This document shows positions 40,887 through 51,569 of a DNA stretch of 64,000 nucleotides, in pieces. A program made the position numbers and the translations under genes. The stretch covers positions 2,418,001 through 2,482,000 of the forward strand of contig JAWQUS010000017.1 of assembly GCA_036365455.1 (NCBI GenBank). The letters are read 5' to 3'. Below the pieces are notes generated by a model. The model was not told where the DNA came from. It saw only the letters and a list, made by a program, of their open reading frames with translations, and searched no databases. Positions within the stretch are counted from its first letter, which is position 1, and each line of letters begins with the position of its first letter. The stretch comes from Macrosoma leucophasiata. Taxonomy: Eukaryota; Arthropoda; Insecta; Lepidoptera; Hedylidae.

Positions 40887-41123
40887 CAGTGCTCAACAAA
40901 AAATATTGCACATCGAGCTTATGAAAGAGAAAATCGGCTAGTACCGGCTTCGTAGAGCGTTGTCTCTGCACACTACTTTCGTCAGCATCCGTAGTCCGGT
41001 ATTGGTCGAAATTTGATCAAAATGGCCGACAACATAAGGTGCGAAAGAGATAACACTCTACAAACGCGAAATAAACCGAAGTCTCGCCTTAAGTCGATGT
41101 GCAATATCTATTGTTGGACACTG
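40887..41123. mobile_element. MITE-I copy, complete
   Basis: CAGTGCTCAACAAAAAATAT ... ATTGTTGGACACTG, TA on both sides (40885-40886, 41124-41125). Confidence 0.85.
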
Positions 41124-41213
41124 TATGTACAGAGCTCATTAAAAAAAATACGCCTCCCTCGAAACCCAATCGTAATAACCTAATGCATAACCCCCTATTA
41201 TCTAACTTTTTAA

Positions 41214-41378
41214 ATGTAATGAAGGTGGCCAACAAGCATGCAGTTCACATTGATGTTAAGTAATGACTGCAGCCTATACCCATCAACACAGAGGCTAGAG
41301 GTCAAAATGCAGATGAGTTGCCACCCCTGAGACCTTTAGTTGTTGTCTATTTGATAGTTATTACGGGCCATATGAATA
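41214..41378 (-). mobile_element. SINE-A' 3' part
   Basis: 'aatgtaatgaaggtggcc' to 'gatagttattacgggcca', then lost. Confidence 0.7.
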
Positions 41379-41440
41379 TCACCAATCAGTCGATTTAAAG
41401 TCAAACAGAACTGTTAGCTTGTAAATTTGTAAAAAATATA

Positions 41441-41608
41441 CTGCCCTGTAATTTCCGGCACAGAGGCATAACACCTTAGGCCTCAGGAGTGATAATGCAT
41501 CTGCATTTTGACCTTGGTGTTTGTGTGGGTCTCTATAGGCTACAGTCATCACTTAACATCATTGTGAACTGCATGCATGTTTGCCACTTCCATTACATTA
41601 AAAAAAAG
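41441..41608 (+). mobile_element. SINE-A 3' part
   Basis: 'ctgccctgtaatttccggc' to 'cattacattaaaaaaaa'. Confidence 0.75.
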
Positions 41609-41899
41609 CAATGTCAGTCCCTGACTCTGTTAACACAGTAACTCGAGATTAATTGAAACGCGGTTTTATTCGTGCCACTCTATTGCATATGGAGGCATTT
41701 TTTGCAACGTCTGCTTATAATGCGATGGGAGTAGGTACTGGAGGTTCTGTGTAATACTAAAAAATGTTTCTATTTCGAGGTATAAGCTTTAAAGTTTAGT
41801 GCACACTGGACTCTTTAATCAATTTTAATGTAGAGCGGGGCAACAGAGTTCACATGTTTGTTTGCAGGAAAACCGATAAAGAAACCTTTTTTTTTAGTT

Positions 41900-42181
41900 A
41901 CACCACCGCATTACCTAATATATTTGCCGCTAAATGGAAGTGTTCATCACTATCGTGTTCCGGTCAGGTGGTAATGTATGGCCCTGTAATTTCCGGCACA
42001 GGAGCATTTTATCCGCGGATAAGACAATTATCACCTAAGTCAGCATAACATCTCAGGCCTCAGGAGTGGTAACGCATCTGCATTTTGACCTGTGGTCTTT
42101 GTGTGGGTGTCTATAGGCTGCAGTCATCACTTCACATCAATGTAAACTGCTTGTTTAGCTCTTCCATTACATTAAAAAAAA
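41900..42181 (+). mobile_element. SINE-A copy, head missing, with ~35-bp insert
   Basis: 'accaccgcattacctaatata' to 'cattacattaaaaaaaaa'. After 'cggcacaggagcat' there is extra sequence 'tttatccgcggataag' with a short palindrome. Confidence 0.75.
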
Positions 42182-42389
42182 ATTAAGTGCACCCTTTTAG
42201 TATGTCAAAGATTATGAAGGGATGGAAGTGATTAATTATTTTTAGATTCGCGCTATAATACTTATACAAATCAATTGATATTATATTATAGACAATATTG
42301 AATTGATCTCAATATACTCACATTATAGCAGCTATTTGCCTTATATTCCAACCTTGTTCCCATAAAATCCATGTTCTTCTAGTCACACT

Positions 42390-42830
42390 ATACCGAGTTT
42401 ACCTTGAGGGCTTGGAGATATTATCAGCATTAATGCGCAAGTATGTGCAGCTTCATGTATGGGCAGGGCATGTTGCGAGGCTGGCAGATGAGCGTTGGAC
42501 TAAAAGGGTTACATTATGGAAAGGTCCTACTGGAAAACGACAAAGAGGAAGACCGCTCACCAGATGTACGGATGACATAACTAAGATTGCTGGACCGATC
42601 TGGACACAAACAGCTCAAAACAGAAAAAAATGGACTTCTTTGGAGGAGGCCTTCACCTGCAGAGGGGTTCTTGCAAACCGTAATTTATAAAAAACATCAA
42701 ATATTCATCGTGGTTTAACCTACAAAATATATAAACGATATATATATACATATATATATATATAAACAAACTGTGAAGTGAAAAGTTAAGTTAAGAATTT
42801 AAAGTTAAGTTATTTAGGTTAAGTTGACCA
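42390..42830 (+). pseudogene. Non-LTR retrotransposon RT C-terminal remnant
   Basis: Codons 42430-42690 read WAGHVARLADERWTKRVTLW, GPTGKRQRGRPLTR, ..D..KIAGP.W.QTAQ.R and WTSLEEAFTCRGVL. These match the 'W.GHVAR..D.RWT..V..W.P...RR.GRP..RW.DD' and 'RW..L.EAF..R' ends of lepidopteran RT elements (R1/RTE-like). A 3' UTR with (TA)n and (AGTTA)n runs follows. The polymerase domain is absent. Confidence 0.8.
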
Positions 42831-43041
42831 TTTGTCAAAAGTGCAAGAAATAAAAGGCTTTTTATTAATTTTATTTATTTATTTATGTGCAGCTTCGATA
42901 CGCGACCGGACTCTAATATTATATTGTAACCATTAACGATCCCTTCCACTAATCCGTATTGGATCAGCGAACATTGATGGAACATGGTCTATTATATATA
43001 ACGTTACACCTCTAATCTTTTGCGAAGGGATAGGCAGAGGT
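42831..43041. other. No gene seen
   Basis: A SINE-C 3' scrap (inverse 'gcgaagggataggcagagg') occupies 43022-43041; the rest is unassigned AT-rich DNA. Confidence 0.45.
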
Positions 43042-43567
43042 TTTTTTTGTGTCATGAAGTGGCAAACTGCCTCAGTAGCCTAGTGGTAGCAGGCTACTTC
43101 TACTACGCTGGAGGTTCTGGGTTCGATGCCCGGGTCAGGGGCTATCAGAGATAACGGTTTGAAATCCTTTATATCTGGTTCTTGGGATGTTTCCATTTTC
43201 TGGAAGTTTCCCAGTACCTCGGAGTTTGGTAATGTGCCCGGTGATGGCAACAGGCTCGCCAGCTGTTACATGGGCCAAAAACGTAACCGGCAAATCGTGG
43301 GTGTTTGCATGTATGCTTGAATGCATGCATTTACCTCTGCTCACCCCTTCAGGGATTACAGGTGTCAAGTTACGTTAAGTGGCAAACAAACATACATTAG
43401 TACATAGATGCGTTTTTACTCCTAAGGTCTGAGGTGTTATGCCTCTATTCTAGATATTACAAGGTCGTACAGTATAACCACCTGACCGAAATACGATAAT
43501 GCTGAATAGGTACTACCGTTTAGCGGCAAGTAGATTAAGTAATGCGGTGGTGCCTACGCTCGTGAGT
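43042..43567 (-). mobile_element. SINE-A copy split by SINE-C
   Basis: Left part 43042-43067 ('tttttttgtgtcatgaagtgg' + 'caaac'), right part 43377-43567 ('aagtggcaaacaaacatac' to 'ggtggtgcctacgctcgtgag'). The two share the 11-bp TSD produced by SINE-C. Confidence 0.85.
43068..43376 (+). mobile_element. SINE-C copy with 11-bp TSD
   Basis: Exactly bracketed by AAGTGGCAAAC (43057-43067 and 43377-43387). 309 bp; head 'ctgcctcagtagcctagtgg', B box GGGTTCGATGCCC, end 'ttacaggtgtcaagttacg'. A textbook retroposed SINE. Confidence 0.95.
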
Positions 43568-44629
43568 AAAATACCATCCACAATATACCACAGTTATGTG
43601 ATTACATACACACAAACACGCACGATGCGTGAGATACCATTTTTGGGACAGATGGCAAGGATAGGTATACCTAAACTCTTATATATATTTACCGGACGCA
43701 TTACCTACCTGCATGGGTGATATTAAGAATCTTCTCTAACAAAGAACTCACATAAAATTTACTTATCCTCGAATGGAACTCGTCACCTCAGCGAAGTAAT
43801 GACCTACCGCTTAACTATTCAAGCAGAATATGACATGTATCGTATTCTATGAATATGAAGTACATTGGAAATTAGCTTCTAAGTTCTATCGGTTATAATT
43901 GAATATGCTTGGGCGAGATTCTTACCTTGCCGTAACACAGTTTCGACTAGCACGGAAGGTAAAAAAAAATAATAATCTGTGTACCGCCAACTTATCAATT
44001 ATTTATTTTCATAAGTAATGATAATGTATCGCTTTTGTCGTTTTGTTATTCACGAACTAAATGTACTTATGTAATAGGTATAATATGATGATTTTAAATA
44101 AATTTACTATTACTATTACTAATATGACCCCTTTGATAATGGTAAGAAAATTATAGTCAATAAAAAATTGTAACCTTTTGTCGAATTCGTCATACTCTCT
44201 GCGCTACACTGTTGTCAACTGTTTTAGCTTATTAATTAATAATCCTATTCGTTTCTTTAATTTTATACCTACAACTATAATTAGTTTCTTACTGACATAA
44301 ATACGAAACATAAATGAGATAATTTTAATAGGTACTCAACGTAAAGAAGGAGCTTCATTTAACTCAAATATAGGAACGACTCAGCAAAGAACTCACTCGA
44401 CCCAAATTATATTTGAATGGGTATTATTCTTCTTAAAGAAGCATTTATGTGAGAATAAATAAAACAAAAGACACGTTTTTCGTCAAAATATCCTTCGAGC
44501 AAGTCTCATAATTGTATTAAAAAGTTACGCTGTACAAGTAACTGTCCGCATGTATGTGGGCTAAGTAAACGCATGGCATAATAAAATAAAGTTCAACCTG
44601 ATTGACTTTGATTGATTGAGTAAACAAAT
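43568..44629. other. Repeat-poor stretch without a gene
   Basis: About 1 kb of AT-rich DNA with no recognised repeat and no coding signature. Confidence 0.45.
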
Positions 44630-45180
44630 AGAAATAGAAAATAGAAATATTTTTATTTCGAATAGATCTTTACAGATACTTTCAAAACGTCAATAAATCA
44701 TAAAATACCTAGAGTGAATAACCATTACATATAGTAAAAGCAAAATCATATATTAATAGTAAATTAAAAAAATAAATTTAAAACCACTTGGTTAAAACAT
44801 AATAATCACAAAAATTTTCAATTCCTTCAATGATGATAAATGAAGAAAAAGAAAAACTTATTCGTAAAGTTATTCACTTAGCAGAGTTCCAAGTGCAGTC
44901 ACTACTGAGAAGAACTCCGCTACCCAACAAACTCAGTAAGAGCTCTTTTAAATGAGAGCTTAAATCTAGTACAGATTATCGTTAAAAATCAAATAATGTG
45001 AACGTCCATAGCATAGATGCAAATAAACTGCTATCTACTAAATGTGATGTAGCTCCTGCAAACCAGAACAGACCAGTCCCCACCAACAGCACCCGTTCAC
45101 GAGTATGACGCATGTGACAGCCATTGCCCTCCTCGACCATTTTAGAGGGATGTGAGCAACCCGCCACACGACGCCGCCAA
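44630..45180 (-). mobile_element. Probable non-LTR 3' region, minus strand
   Basis: Its right-hand (5') part has a ~60-codon minus-strand frame. Its left end is a short tandem run 'caaatagaaatagaaaatag' that would be the 3' microsatellite tail. The long AT-rich 3' UTR-like middle fits a lepidopteran LINE, but no RT motif is visible, so this rests on architecture only. Confidence 0.4.
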
Positions 45181-45300
45181 ACGGTAAAACTTTATCAACT
45201 GTTTATCCAACGTACGTAGTACATATTTATTAAACACAATTTAGTTTTTACCATTGAGTCACATAAATCTATCACTAATACGTTTTATTGCACACATGTG

Positions 45301-45380
45301 ACTGGTGGTAGAGCGCTGATGCTGGTGGTTGGCGTAGGCGAGGTACCACCGCATTATAAGTGAACACTGTTTAGTGTTAT
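45301..45380 (+). mobile_element. SINE-A head fragment
   Basis: 'actggtggtagagcgctgatg' to 'gtaccaccgcattataag', degraded. Confidence 0.6.
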
Positions 45381-45387
45381 TATTATA

Positions 45388-45671
45388 TTTTTTTTATGTA
45401 ATGGTAACGGCAAACAAGCATGCAGTTCACATTGATGTTAAGTGATGACTGCAGCCTATAGACACCCACACAAAAACCAAGGTCAAAATACAGATGCGTT
45501 ACCACTCCTGAGACCTAAGGTGTTATGCCTCTGTGCCGGAAATTACAGGGCCATACATTACCACCTGACCGGAACACGATAGTGCTGAACACTACCATTT
45601 AGCGGCAAGTATATTAGGTAATGCGGTGTTGCCTACGCCCGCGAGCTCCGTCACTGGAGCACTACCACCAG
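45388..45671 (-). mobile_element. SINE-A copy, full length
   Basis: Poly(T) at the left, 'ggagcactaccaccag' at the right, near consensus. Confidence 0.85.
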
Positions 45672-45716
45672 TAAAAATCCTGTTTTGGTGATATGGTACT
45701 ATTTAAACAATCAGAA

Positions 45717-45945
45717 TCAGAATCAGAAACTCATTTATTCATTTAGGGTGACAGGCACCTCTTATGACACGTCAGAAGCAAACAAAATAAATTAAAGCGA
45801 ATAACAATTGACATACATGTCAAACAAGATAAAAAATATATGTAAAGTCAAGAATATCACTAAGATAAAACTAAGTAGAATGTCTCATTTCCCCTTTACG
45901 AGTTTGTGACTCGTAATTTCTAACTAATTTTGACAGACAAAACTG
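45717..45945 (-). mobile_element. Non-LTR 3' region with (CAGAAT)n end
   Basis: (CAGAAT)3 then 'ctcatttattcatttagg' and 'taaagcgaataacaatt', parallel to 11612-11822. Confidence 0.5.
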
Positions 45946-45956
45946 CCGAGGCGAGC

Positions 45957-46060
45957 GGCATCTACATTGGTATCTCTGGTTTTTTGTAAATATTTATGTA
46001 CACTGCATCGTTACTTACTGTCGATGTCAATTAAACGCTTATTTCCCACATCAAAACACC
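45957..46060 (+). mobile_element. SINE-A' fragment
   Basis: 'gcatctacattggtatctctgg' to 'cttatttcccac', degraded. Confidence 0.45.
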
Positions 46061-46106
46061 ATCAAATCAAATCCTAGCATCTACCGACTCATCTTATATA
46101 GGTATA

Positions 46107-46362
46107 TAAAAATCAATTGCTGTTCGTTAGTCTCGCTAAAGCGCGAGAACGGCTGGACCGATTTGGCTAATTTTGGTTTTGAATGATTTTTGGAAGACCA
46201 GGGAAGGTTTAAAAGGTAAGGAAATATGAAGAAATTGAAGGGGAATAATAAAAACCACAATTTTATTTTCCCATACCAATAGTCCGTAGGTATCTATCAA
46301 AACTTTGACACATTATTTCATTCTCAGGCAATACAAAGTTTGTCGAGTCAGCTAGTTGGTAA
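46107..46362 (+). mobile_element. Helitron-like fragment
   Basis: Starts 'aatcaattgctgttcgttag', contains 'agaacggctggaccgatttgg', ends 'gagtcagctagtt'. The CTAGT-type 3' end and the lack of TSD fit lepidopteran non-autonomous Helitrons. A second copy is at 57376-57628. Confidence 0.6.
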
Positions 46363-46828
46363 TAAAATATTGAAACTCACTGCGCTCAGTCATCGCAAAC
46401 GACTCTACCATTTCTACTTCAAGCAAATGTCTCTGGACTCTAAGCATAAAAGTAACCCAACATAAACTATTCAGAAATTAAGAAATACATCACATCGCAT
46501 GGTTAAAAGTTCCGTGCGTAAAACCATTTGTGAACTGGCAAACTTAATTTACTTTTACAATGCTTTACGGTTAAACCAATTAGTAAAAATTAAATATGAT
46601 ATTTGTATCAGTCACAATGCTCTCTTAAATAAAGAGGTCTCTAAATGGTCTTAAGTAGTTTTAGTTAGACTGTATATAAGCATAAATGACTGTTTGTTCT
46701 CCTCAAGAAAATAAAATAAAATAAAAATAAAAAAAAATAAAAAAAAAATCATAACTGTACGGAATGTACAGAGCGCGAGTCCGACACGCACTTGGCCGCT
46801 TATTTATATAAAAACAAAACACATATAC
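46363..46828. other. No gene seen
   Basis: AT-rich. 46762-46805 holds an inverse piece of the 'ggccaagtgcgtgtcggac' LINE-type motif. A near-duplicate of 46475-46580 ('aagaaatacatcac...ccattt') recurs at 48432-48535. Confidence 0.45.
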
Positions 46829-47003
46829 ATTTTTTATGTAATAAAAGTGGAAAACAAGCATGCAGTTCACATTGATGTTAAGTGATGACTGCAGCCTATA
46901 GACACTTACACAATGACCAGAGGTCAAAATGCAGATGCGCTGCCACTCCTGAGGCATTAGGTTATGTTGTTATGCCTCTGTGCCGGAAATTACAAGGCCG
47001 TAA
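46829..47003 (-). mobile_element. SINE-A 3' part
   Basis: 'ttttttatgtaataaaagtgg' to 'ggaaattacaaggccgta'. Confidence 0.75.
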
Positions 47004-47597
47004 TACATACATACATTCCAACAGACTAGAATAGACAACAGACAGTATAATATTGCGCACAGTTACCCAATAGGTAGGGGGAAGTCCCGTAACGCCGGAC
47101 GGCACATACTGCCGGTCACTTTACTATTCATTTACTATTACGGCAAGTATAAAGCTGTTCGATTCAAAGTACAAGTAAAAAGGGTGCGGGGGGCACAAAG
47201 AAGTAGGATCACGCGCCGCGGATCCAGAGATCCATCCACTGACGCGCAAAGCAACGGCTAGAGGAGGCATTCGCTGTTTCTGGCGGGAAATCACGGCGTC
47301 ACTTAAAAAATCATTGTAAGTTATTCTGATAATTTTATGCATTTACATTTGAATGCTGTTCAAAAATTAAAGTAGTTGTTGATTGTAACCTGTTAGCTGG
47401 TAGAAGATTATAACGTTTTTTAAACAATTTTGGTAGGTATCACCTAATGTACGACACTGTCTGTCGCTTAGCACCGGACACTAAGTAATCCCTTAGTACC
47501 GGACAGTTAATATATTGATATTTCTAGTGAAAATTTACGTTATTTATTCTAATTATTTCATTTTGGTTAAGAGTATAGAAGAACGAAGAGAATACGT

Positions 47598-47767
47598 ACG
47601 GCCCTGTAATTTCCGGCACAGAGGTATAATACCTTAAGGCTCAGGAGTGGCAACGCATCTGCATTTTGAACTTGGTCTTTGTGTTGGTGGTCTATAGGCT
47701 GCAGTCATAACTTAACATCAATGTGAACTGCATGCTTGTTTGCTACTTCCATTACATAAAAAAAATC
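47598..47767 (+). mobile_element. SINE-A 3' part nested in the pogo-like element
   Basis: 'tacggccctgtaatttccgg' to 'cattacataaaaaaaa'. Its poly(A) ends just before the HTH start codon. Confidence 0.8.
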
Positions 47768-47770
47768 TAA

Positions 47771-47908
47771 ATGGAAGAGAAGAAAGAGAAAGGATCATGG
47801 GAGTCACAGAATTTACAAACTGCTATTGATAGGGCTAAAGAACTGAGTATAAGACAAGCTGCAATGCGATACAATATTCCTAAAAGTACTACACATGACA
47901 TAGCATAG
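47771..47908 (+). pseudogene. Transposase N-terminal HTH (psq/pogo type) remnant
   Basis: A 45-codon frame begins ATG and ends TAG. Residues 8-10 GSW, 15-22 LQTAIDRA, 26-34 SIRQAAMRY and 36-40 IPKST form the psq helix-turn-helix typical of pogo/Tigger transposases (W...L..A......S.RQAA..Y.IP.ST). It would bind the transposon ends. The frame stops right after the HTH, so no catalytic protein can be made. Confidence 0.75.
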
Positions 47909-48014
47909 GGGGAAAACAAGATAAAAAAGTGAAGTAGAACCATATTATCTGATACATTTAACACAAACACAACAATTTGCTTAGAAGACTGAATAGTGCT
48001 CATCCTGTCTTAGG

Positions 48015-48152
48015 TGGGCCCGGATGGTCGGAGGTCCGGTGGATCCCGGGTGGGCATATGAAGCATATGCAGACGTTCCAGAGACTGGAAATGGCCTCAT
48101 ATGTGATCGATGCAAGCAATTCTTAAATGTTCAAATATATGTCTGGTACTAG
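48015..48152 (+). pseudogene. Transposase C-terminal remnant
   Basis: An open plus-strand frame of 45 codons to a TAG reads WARMVGGPVDPGWAYEAYAD, then VPETGNGLICDRCKQFLNVQ, then IYVWY. It has a possible zinc-binding CDRC pair. Position inside the TIR element, aligned after the HTH, suggests the transposase's last ~45 residues. Assignment is by context. Confidence 0.45.
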
Positions 48153-48360
48153 GAGCCACTTTTTTATATTTAATTTTTTATTGTCAAGGTTTGATTATTA
48201 ATATCAACTATTCTTACGCAGAAGTTGCGTTTTTTTAATTTAATTTGATTTCTTACTTTGTTATTTACTGTAAATCATAAAAAAATAAACATACTTTGAA
48301 ATATTTTTTATTTTATTTACAAAAAACCTTTGGTGTCCGCCACTAGGGGACTTCCCCCTA

Positions 48361-48669
48361 CATCATTTTACAATTCTCTTTGCAAATGTATCCGAACTCT
48401 CAATGTAAAATGACAAAAACTATACAGAAATTAAGAAATACATCACGTAGGTAAGTAGTCTCCGTGCATAAAACCATTTGCGAGCTGGCAAGTACTTGAG
48501 TTGCTTTTACAATGCTTTACAGTTAAACCAATTAGTGATATCCTGGCGAATGCGTTAACGTTGCCGACTGTGTGGTCTTGAGCGCCGTCTTTTTATGTAA
48601 TGACATATTTCTTTACCTACTGATAATGTCGATGTAAAATGTAATATTGACGTAGGGTGAAATAAACTT
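48361..48669. other. No gene seen
   Basis: Includes the ~100-bp partial duplicate of 46475-46580 mentioned there ('cagaaattaagaaatacatcac'). Nothing else recognised. Confidence 0.4.
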
Positions 48670-48834
48670 TACACTCACAGCCCCACAGTAGGTATAAACC
48701 TGTGTCGTGCCGTTATATACGAGTACAAACAACACATACACGAACACCCAGACAACAAATATCCGTAGGCCATACAAACATTTGTCTCGGTGAGGGGATC
48801 GAACCCGCGACACTTCGAACAAACGGTCATCTCA
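48670..48834 (-). mobile_element. SINE-B copy
   Basis: 'acactcacagccccacag' (tail) to 'ggggatcgaacccgcgac' (inverse B box). Head end damaged. Confidence 0.75.
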
Positions 48835-48860
48835 CAAAGATGCATTGTTTAGTCTTTAAA

Positions 48861-49116
48861 ACGGCCTTAGTAGCCTAGTGGTAGCAGGCCACTTCTACTT
48901 CGCTGGGGTCCTGGGTTCGATTCCCGGGTCGGGGATATTAGAGATAACGGTATAAAATCCTGTATCTCTGGTTCGATTGGGATTTTTCCATTTTCTGGAA
49001 GTTTCCCAGTACCTCGAAGTTTGGAAGAAACCGGCGAATCGTAAGTGTTTGTTTGTTTGAATGCATGTATTTACCTCTGCATACCCCTTCTGAAAAAACA
49101 GGCGTGACTTTACGTA
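48861..49116 (+). mobile_element. SINE-C copy with ~50-bp internal deletion
   Basis: Head 'ggccttagtagcctagtgg', B box GGGTTCGATTCCC, end 'acaggcgtgactttacg'. Confidence 0.85.
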
Positions 49117-50268
49117 AAAAATATTTATTAATTAATTTGCATTTATATAAATAACTGTATGTAGTTCACAGTAGTGACGTCATGTTGATAGAAACACTAT
49201 TAGGTACCTACACCTAAGAAGACTTAAAAATTTAAAGACGAATAGTATCTACAGAATAGATAATAGTTAATAATCGATCAACTAATAAATTGTTGGTACT
49301 TGAACAAAACGGCAAAAAATCTAACTAAGTAATTTTAAAGCGATACTGGTATTTCATTAAGAAAGTACACGAAAAATCAAAAACGTGATCGATCGCAAAA
49401 GCCATTTAGTTAGAGACGGTAGACCCGCTGATCAACAAAAGGAATCCAATCCACATCGATATGCTACCATCGCGATCGTTCCATTCCACACAAAACTTAA
49501 TTCTGCATTGAAAACATAAAAACGTCTAAAAGCCCTATCGGTTCATCAAACCGGGGTCAAATAAAGTCATTCACGTAACCCCAAAACGGATAGGAAGGGG
49601 TTAAACCCTGTTTTTATCAATTAAAATACACGTCAAAACATCATGGATGTTATGCTGGTTTGAGTTCGAATGTCGCTCTTATTGCTAGGAAATAAGGATT
49701 AGTTCGACTTTAATTTTGTGTCAAAGGAATTTACGTTGTTGTGGAAGGTGTAGGGGTTAAACGCGGCAATTATTAAATGATTTGTAGGCTAAGGGAAGGC
49801 GCGTGTGCATTGTACCGAGGCGTTCAACTTTAGTTGTCTTTAGAAATTAAACACCGAAGGGTTAAGTTCTTTTTATTTATTATGATTTCAATGCAAGAAA
49901 ATTATGACAGAGTCTCCTAACTTGGAACTGAAACTTGGGTCTTTGAATAAGACATGAAGGTTTCGCAAAACATTTTTTTCTCAAAGTCGATCGTTTATGT
50001 TATGGCCAAAGTGTGTCCCCCACTATATAATTTTTAAAACAAGAAAACGAAAATTTTAAAAATCCTTAAACGAAATTTAGTTTGAACTAGATATTCTAGA
50101 TAACAGTTTTTGTTTTTGGTACCTATATTTAAAAAAAATGCAAATGTTCAAATTAGCAATTTATCTACAGGCGTCAGTGAGTCAAGGTATATGTGTACTC
50201 GTATTGCATGAAAGTTATGTTTACGGTTTTGATAAAAATGATTGTGGTGAACATTCACTCAAATATTA
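49117..50268. other. Longest clearly repeat-free stretch
   Basis: About 1.15 kb in which I recognise no repeat family, microsatellite or coding frame. Local features are GATCGATCG-type palindromes at 49385-49395 and 'accatcgcgatcgttcc' at 49468. A candidate for single-copy host DNA. Confidence 0.45.
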
Positions 50269-50320
50269 CAACGGAACCTTTCATGGGCGGGTCCGACTCG
50301 CACTTTGCCGCTTTTTATTG
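50269..50320 (-). repeat. LINE-type fragment
   Basis: Inverse of 'gcggcaaagtgcgagtcgg' with 'ggttccgt', the motif pair seen at 14.5 and 46.8 kb. Confidence 0.45.
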
Positions 50321-50345
50321 AATTAAATATCTACTTAGACCATAC

Positions 50346-50571
50346 AGCTAAATGGTAGTGTTCAGCACTATCGTGTTCCGGTCAGGTGGTAATGTACGGC
50401 CCTGTAATTTCAGGCACAGAGGCATATCACCTAATACCTCAGGAGTGGCAGCGCATCTGCATTTTGACCTCTGGTCATTGTGTGGGTGTCTATAGGCTAC
50501 AGTCATCACTTAACATCAATGTGAACTGCATGCTTGTTTGCCACTTTTATTACATAAAAAAAAAAAAAAAA
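50346..50571 (+). mobile_element. SINE-A copy, 5'-truncated
   Basis: 'gctaaatggtagtgttcagc' to 'attacat' + A16. The long A tail suggests a younger insertion. Confidence 0.8.
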
Positions 50572-50874
50572 CAGTAAAAAATAACCACGAACAGTGAATG
50601 CTTAGTAATATTCTCTTCAGTCAACCATATAATATCAAAGTGACGTTCGACCTACACTAAGGTACAAACTTAGCATTGACCTATATATGTACTCGTATGT
50701 ACTAATTAATGTACCCACACAGAATACGACACCGTACCTACTTGTTGAATGGTCCTAATCAAATTGCAGTGATATTCAAATTAATAATAGAATATCGGAA
50801 CACACAATAACGCATATTTCTATTCATTAGGTACCTAATCTACTTGCCCGCTTAATGGCACTGTGTAGTGTTTA
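50572..50874. other. No gene seen
   Basis: No repeat or coding signature recognised. Confidence 0.4.
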
Positions 50875-51096
50875 ACTGCCTCAGTAGCCTAGTGGTAGCA
50901 GGCCACTACTACTACCCTGGGGACCTGGGTTCGATTCAGGCGGGGGATATTAGAGATAACGTAGAAAATCCTTTATCTTCGGTTCTGGGGAACATATTGG
51001 GATTGTTCCATTTTCTGGAAGTTTCTCAGTACCTCGCAGTTTGGTTATGTGCCGGGACATGTCAATAGGCTAGGATTACAGGCGTGAAGTTACGTT
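50875..51096 (+). mobile_element. SINE-C copy, internally deleted
   Basis: Head 'ctgcctcagtagcctagtgg', damaged B box 'gggttcgattcag', end 'ggattacaggcgtgaag' + 'ttacg'. About 85 bp missing after 'gtcaataggct'. Confidence 0.85.
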
Positions 51097-51201
51097 TTTT
51101 TTTAGTGTTTAGCACTTTCGTGTTCCGGTCAGGTGATTGTACGGCCTTAAGCGCCTACATTGGCAACGCATCTACATTGAAATCTCTGGTTTCATGTAGA
51201 T

Positions 51202-51393
51202 CAGTGATTCCCAAAGTGATTCAGGTGGACCCTTGGGGTCCATGGGAGACTGGTTGGGGTCTACGCAGGCGGGAATAAAAAATGTAAATGTGGGAATGTT
51301 ATATAAATATAAGGAATTCTATAGCAAGGAATCCACTGAAACCAGAAAAAAATTGAAAGAGCTCTACAAGAAAAAATAGTTTGGGAACCTCTG
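51202..51393. mobile_element. hAT-type MITE with perfect 8-bp TSD
   Basis: CAGTGATTCCCAAAG ... TTTGGGAACCTCTG, 192 bp, flanked by ATGTAGAT at 51194-51201 and 51394-51401. Terminal CAG.G is the hAT form. No coding sequence. Confidence 0.9.
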
Positions 51394-51440
51394 ATGTAGA
51401 TGTTTATAGGCATACAGTATTACTTATCATCAATGTAAAC

Positions 51441-51569
51441 GGGTTGGCCACTTACCTTTATCTCCACCCCGCATTGGAGCAGCGTGAGCTGGAGTAAGCT
51501 CTAGGCCTCCTCCCAAGAAGGGGAGAGACTAATGCCCAGCAGTGGGACGTATCAAGGATTGCCATTATT
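51441..51569 (+). mobile_element. Repeat-E copy, truncated, with 9-bp TSD
   Basis: AATGTAAAC at 51432-51440 and 51570-51578 brackets 129 bp of Repeat-E 3' end ('gggttggccac' to 'cagcagtgggacgtatcaag' + 'gattgccattatt'). 5' truncation plus a TSD is the mark of LINE-driven retroposition. Confidence 0.9.

Larger units (their letters stand above)
47075..48360 (+). mobile_element. pogo/Tigger-like transposon, internally deleted
   Basis: TA-flanked perfect 12-bp inverted termini GGGGGAAGTCCC (47077) and GGGACTTCCCCC (to 48358). Subterminal repeats of 'ccggac' type recur near 47095, 47470, 47500 and 48335. The interior keeps a psq-type helix-turn-helix N-terminus (47771-47908) and a C-terminal piece (48015-48152), but the DDE catalytic centre is gone. 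A SINE-A fragment is nested upstream of the HTH. Confidence 0.75.
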
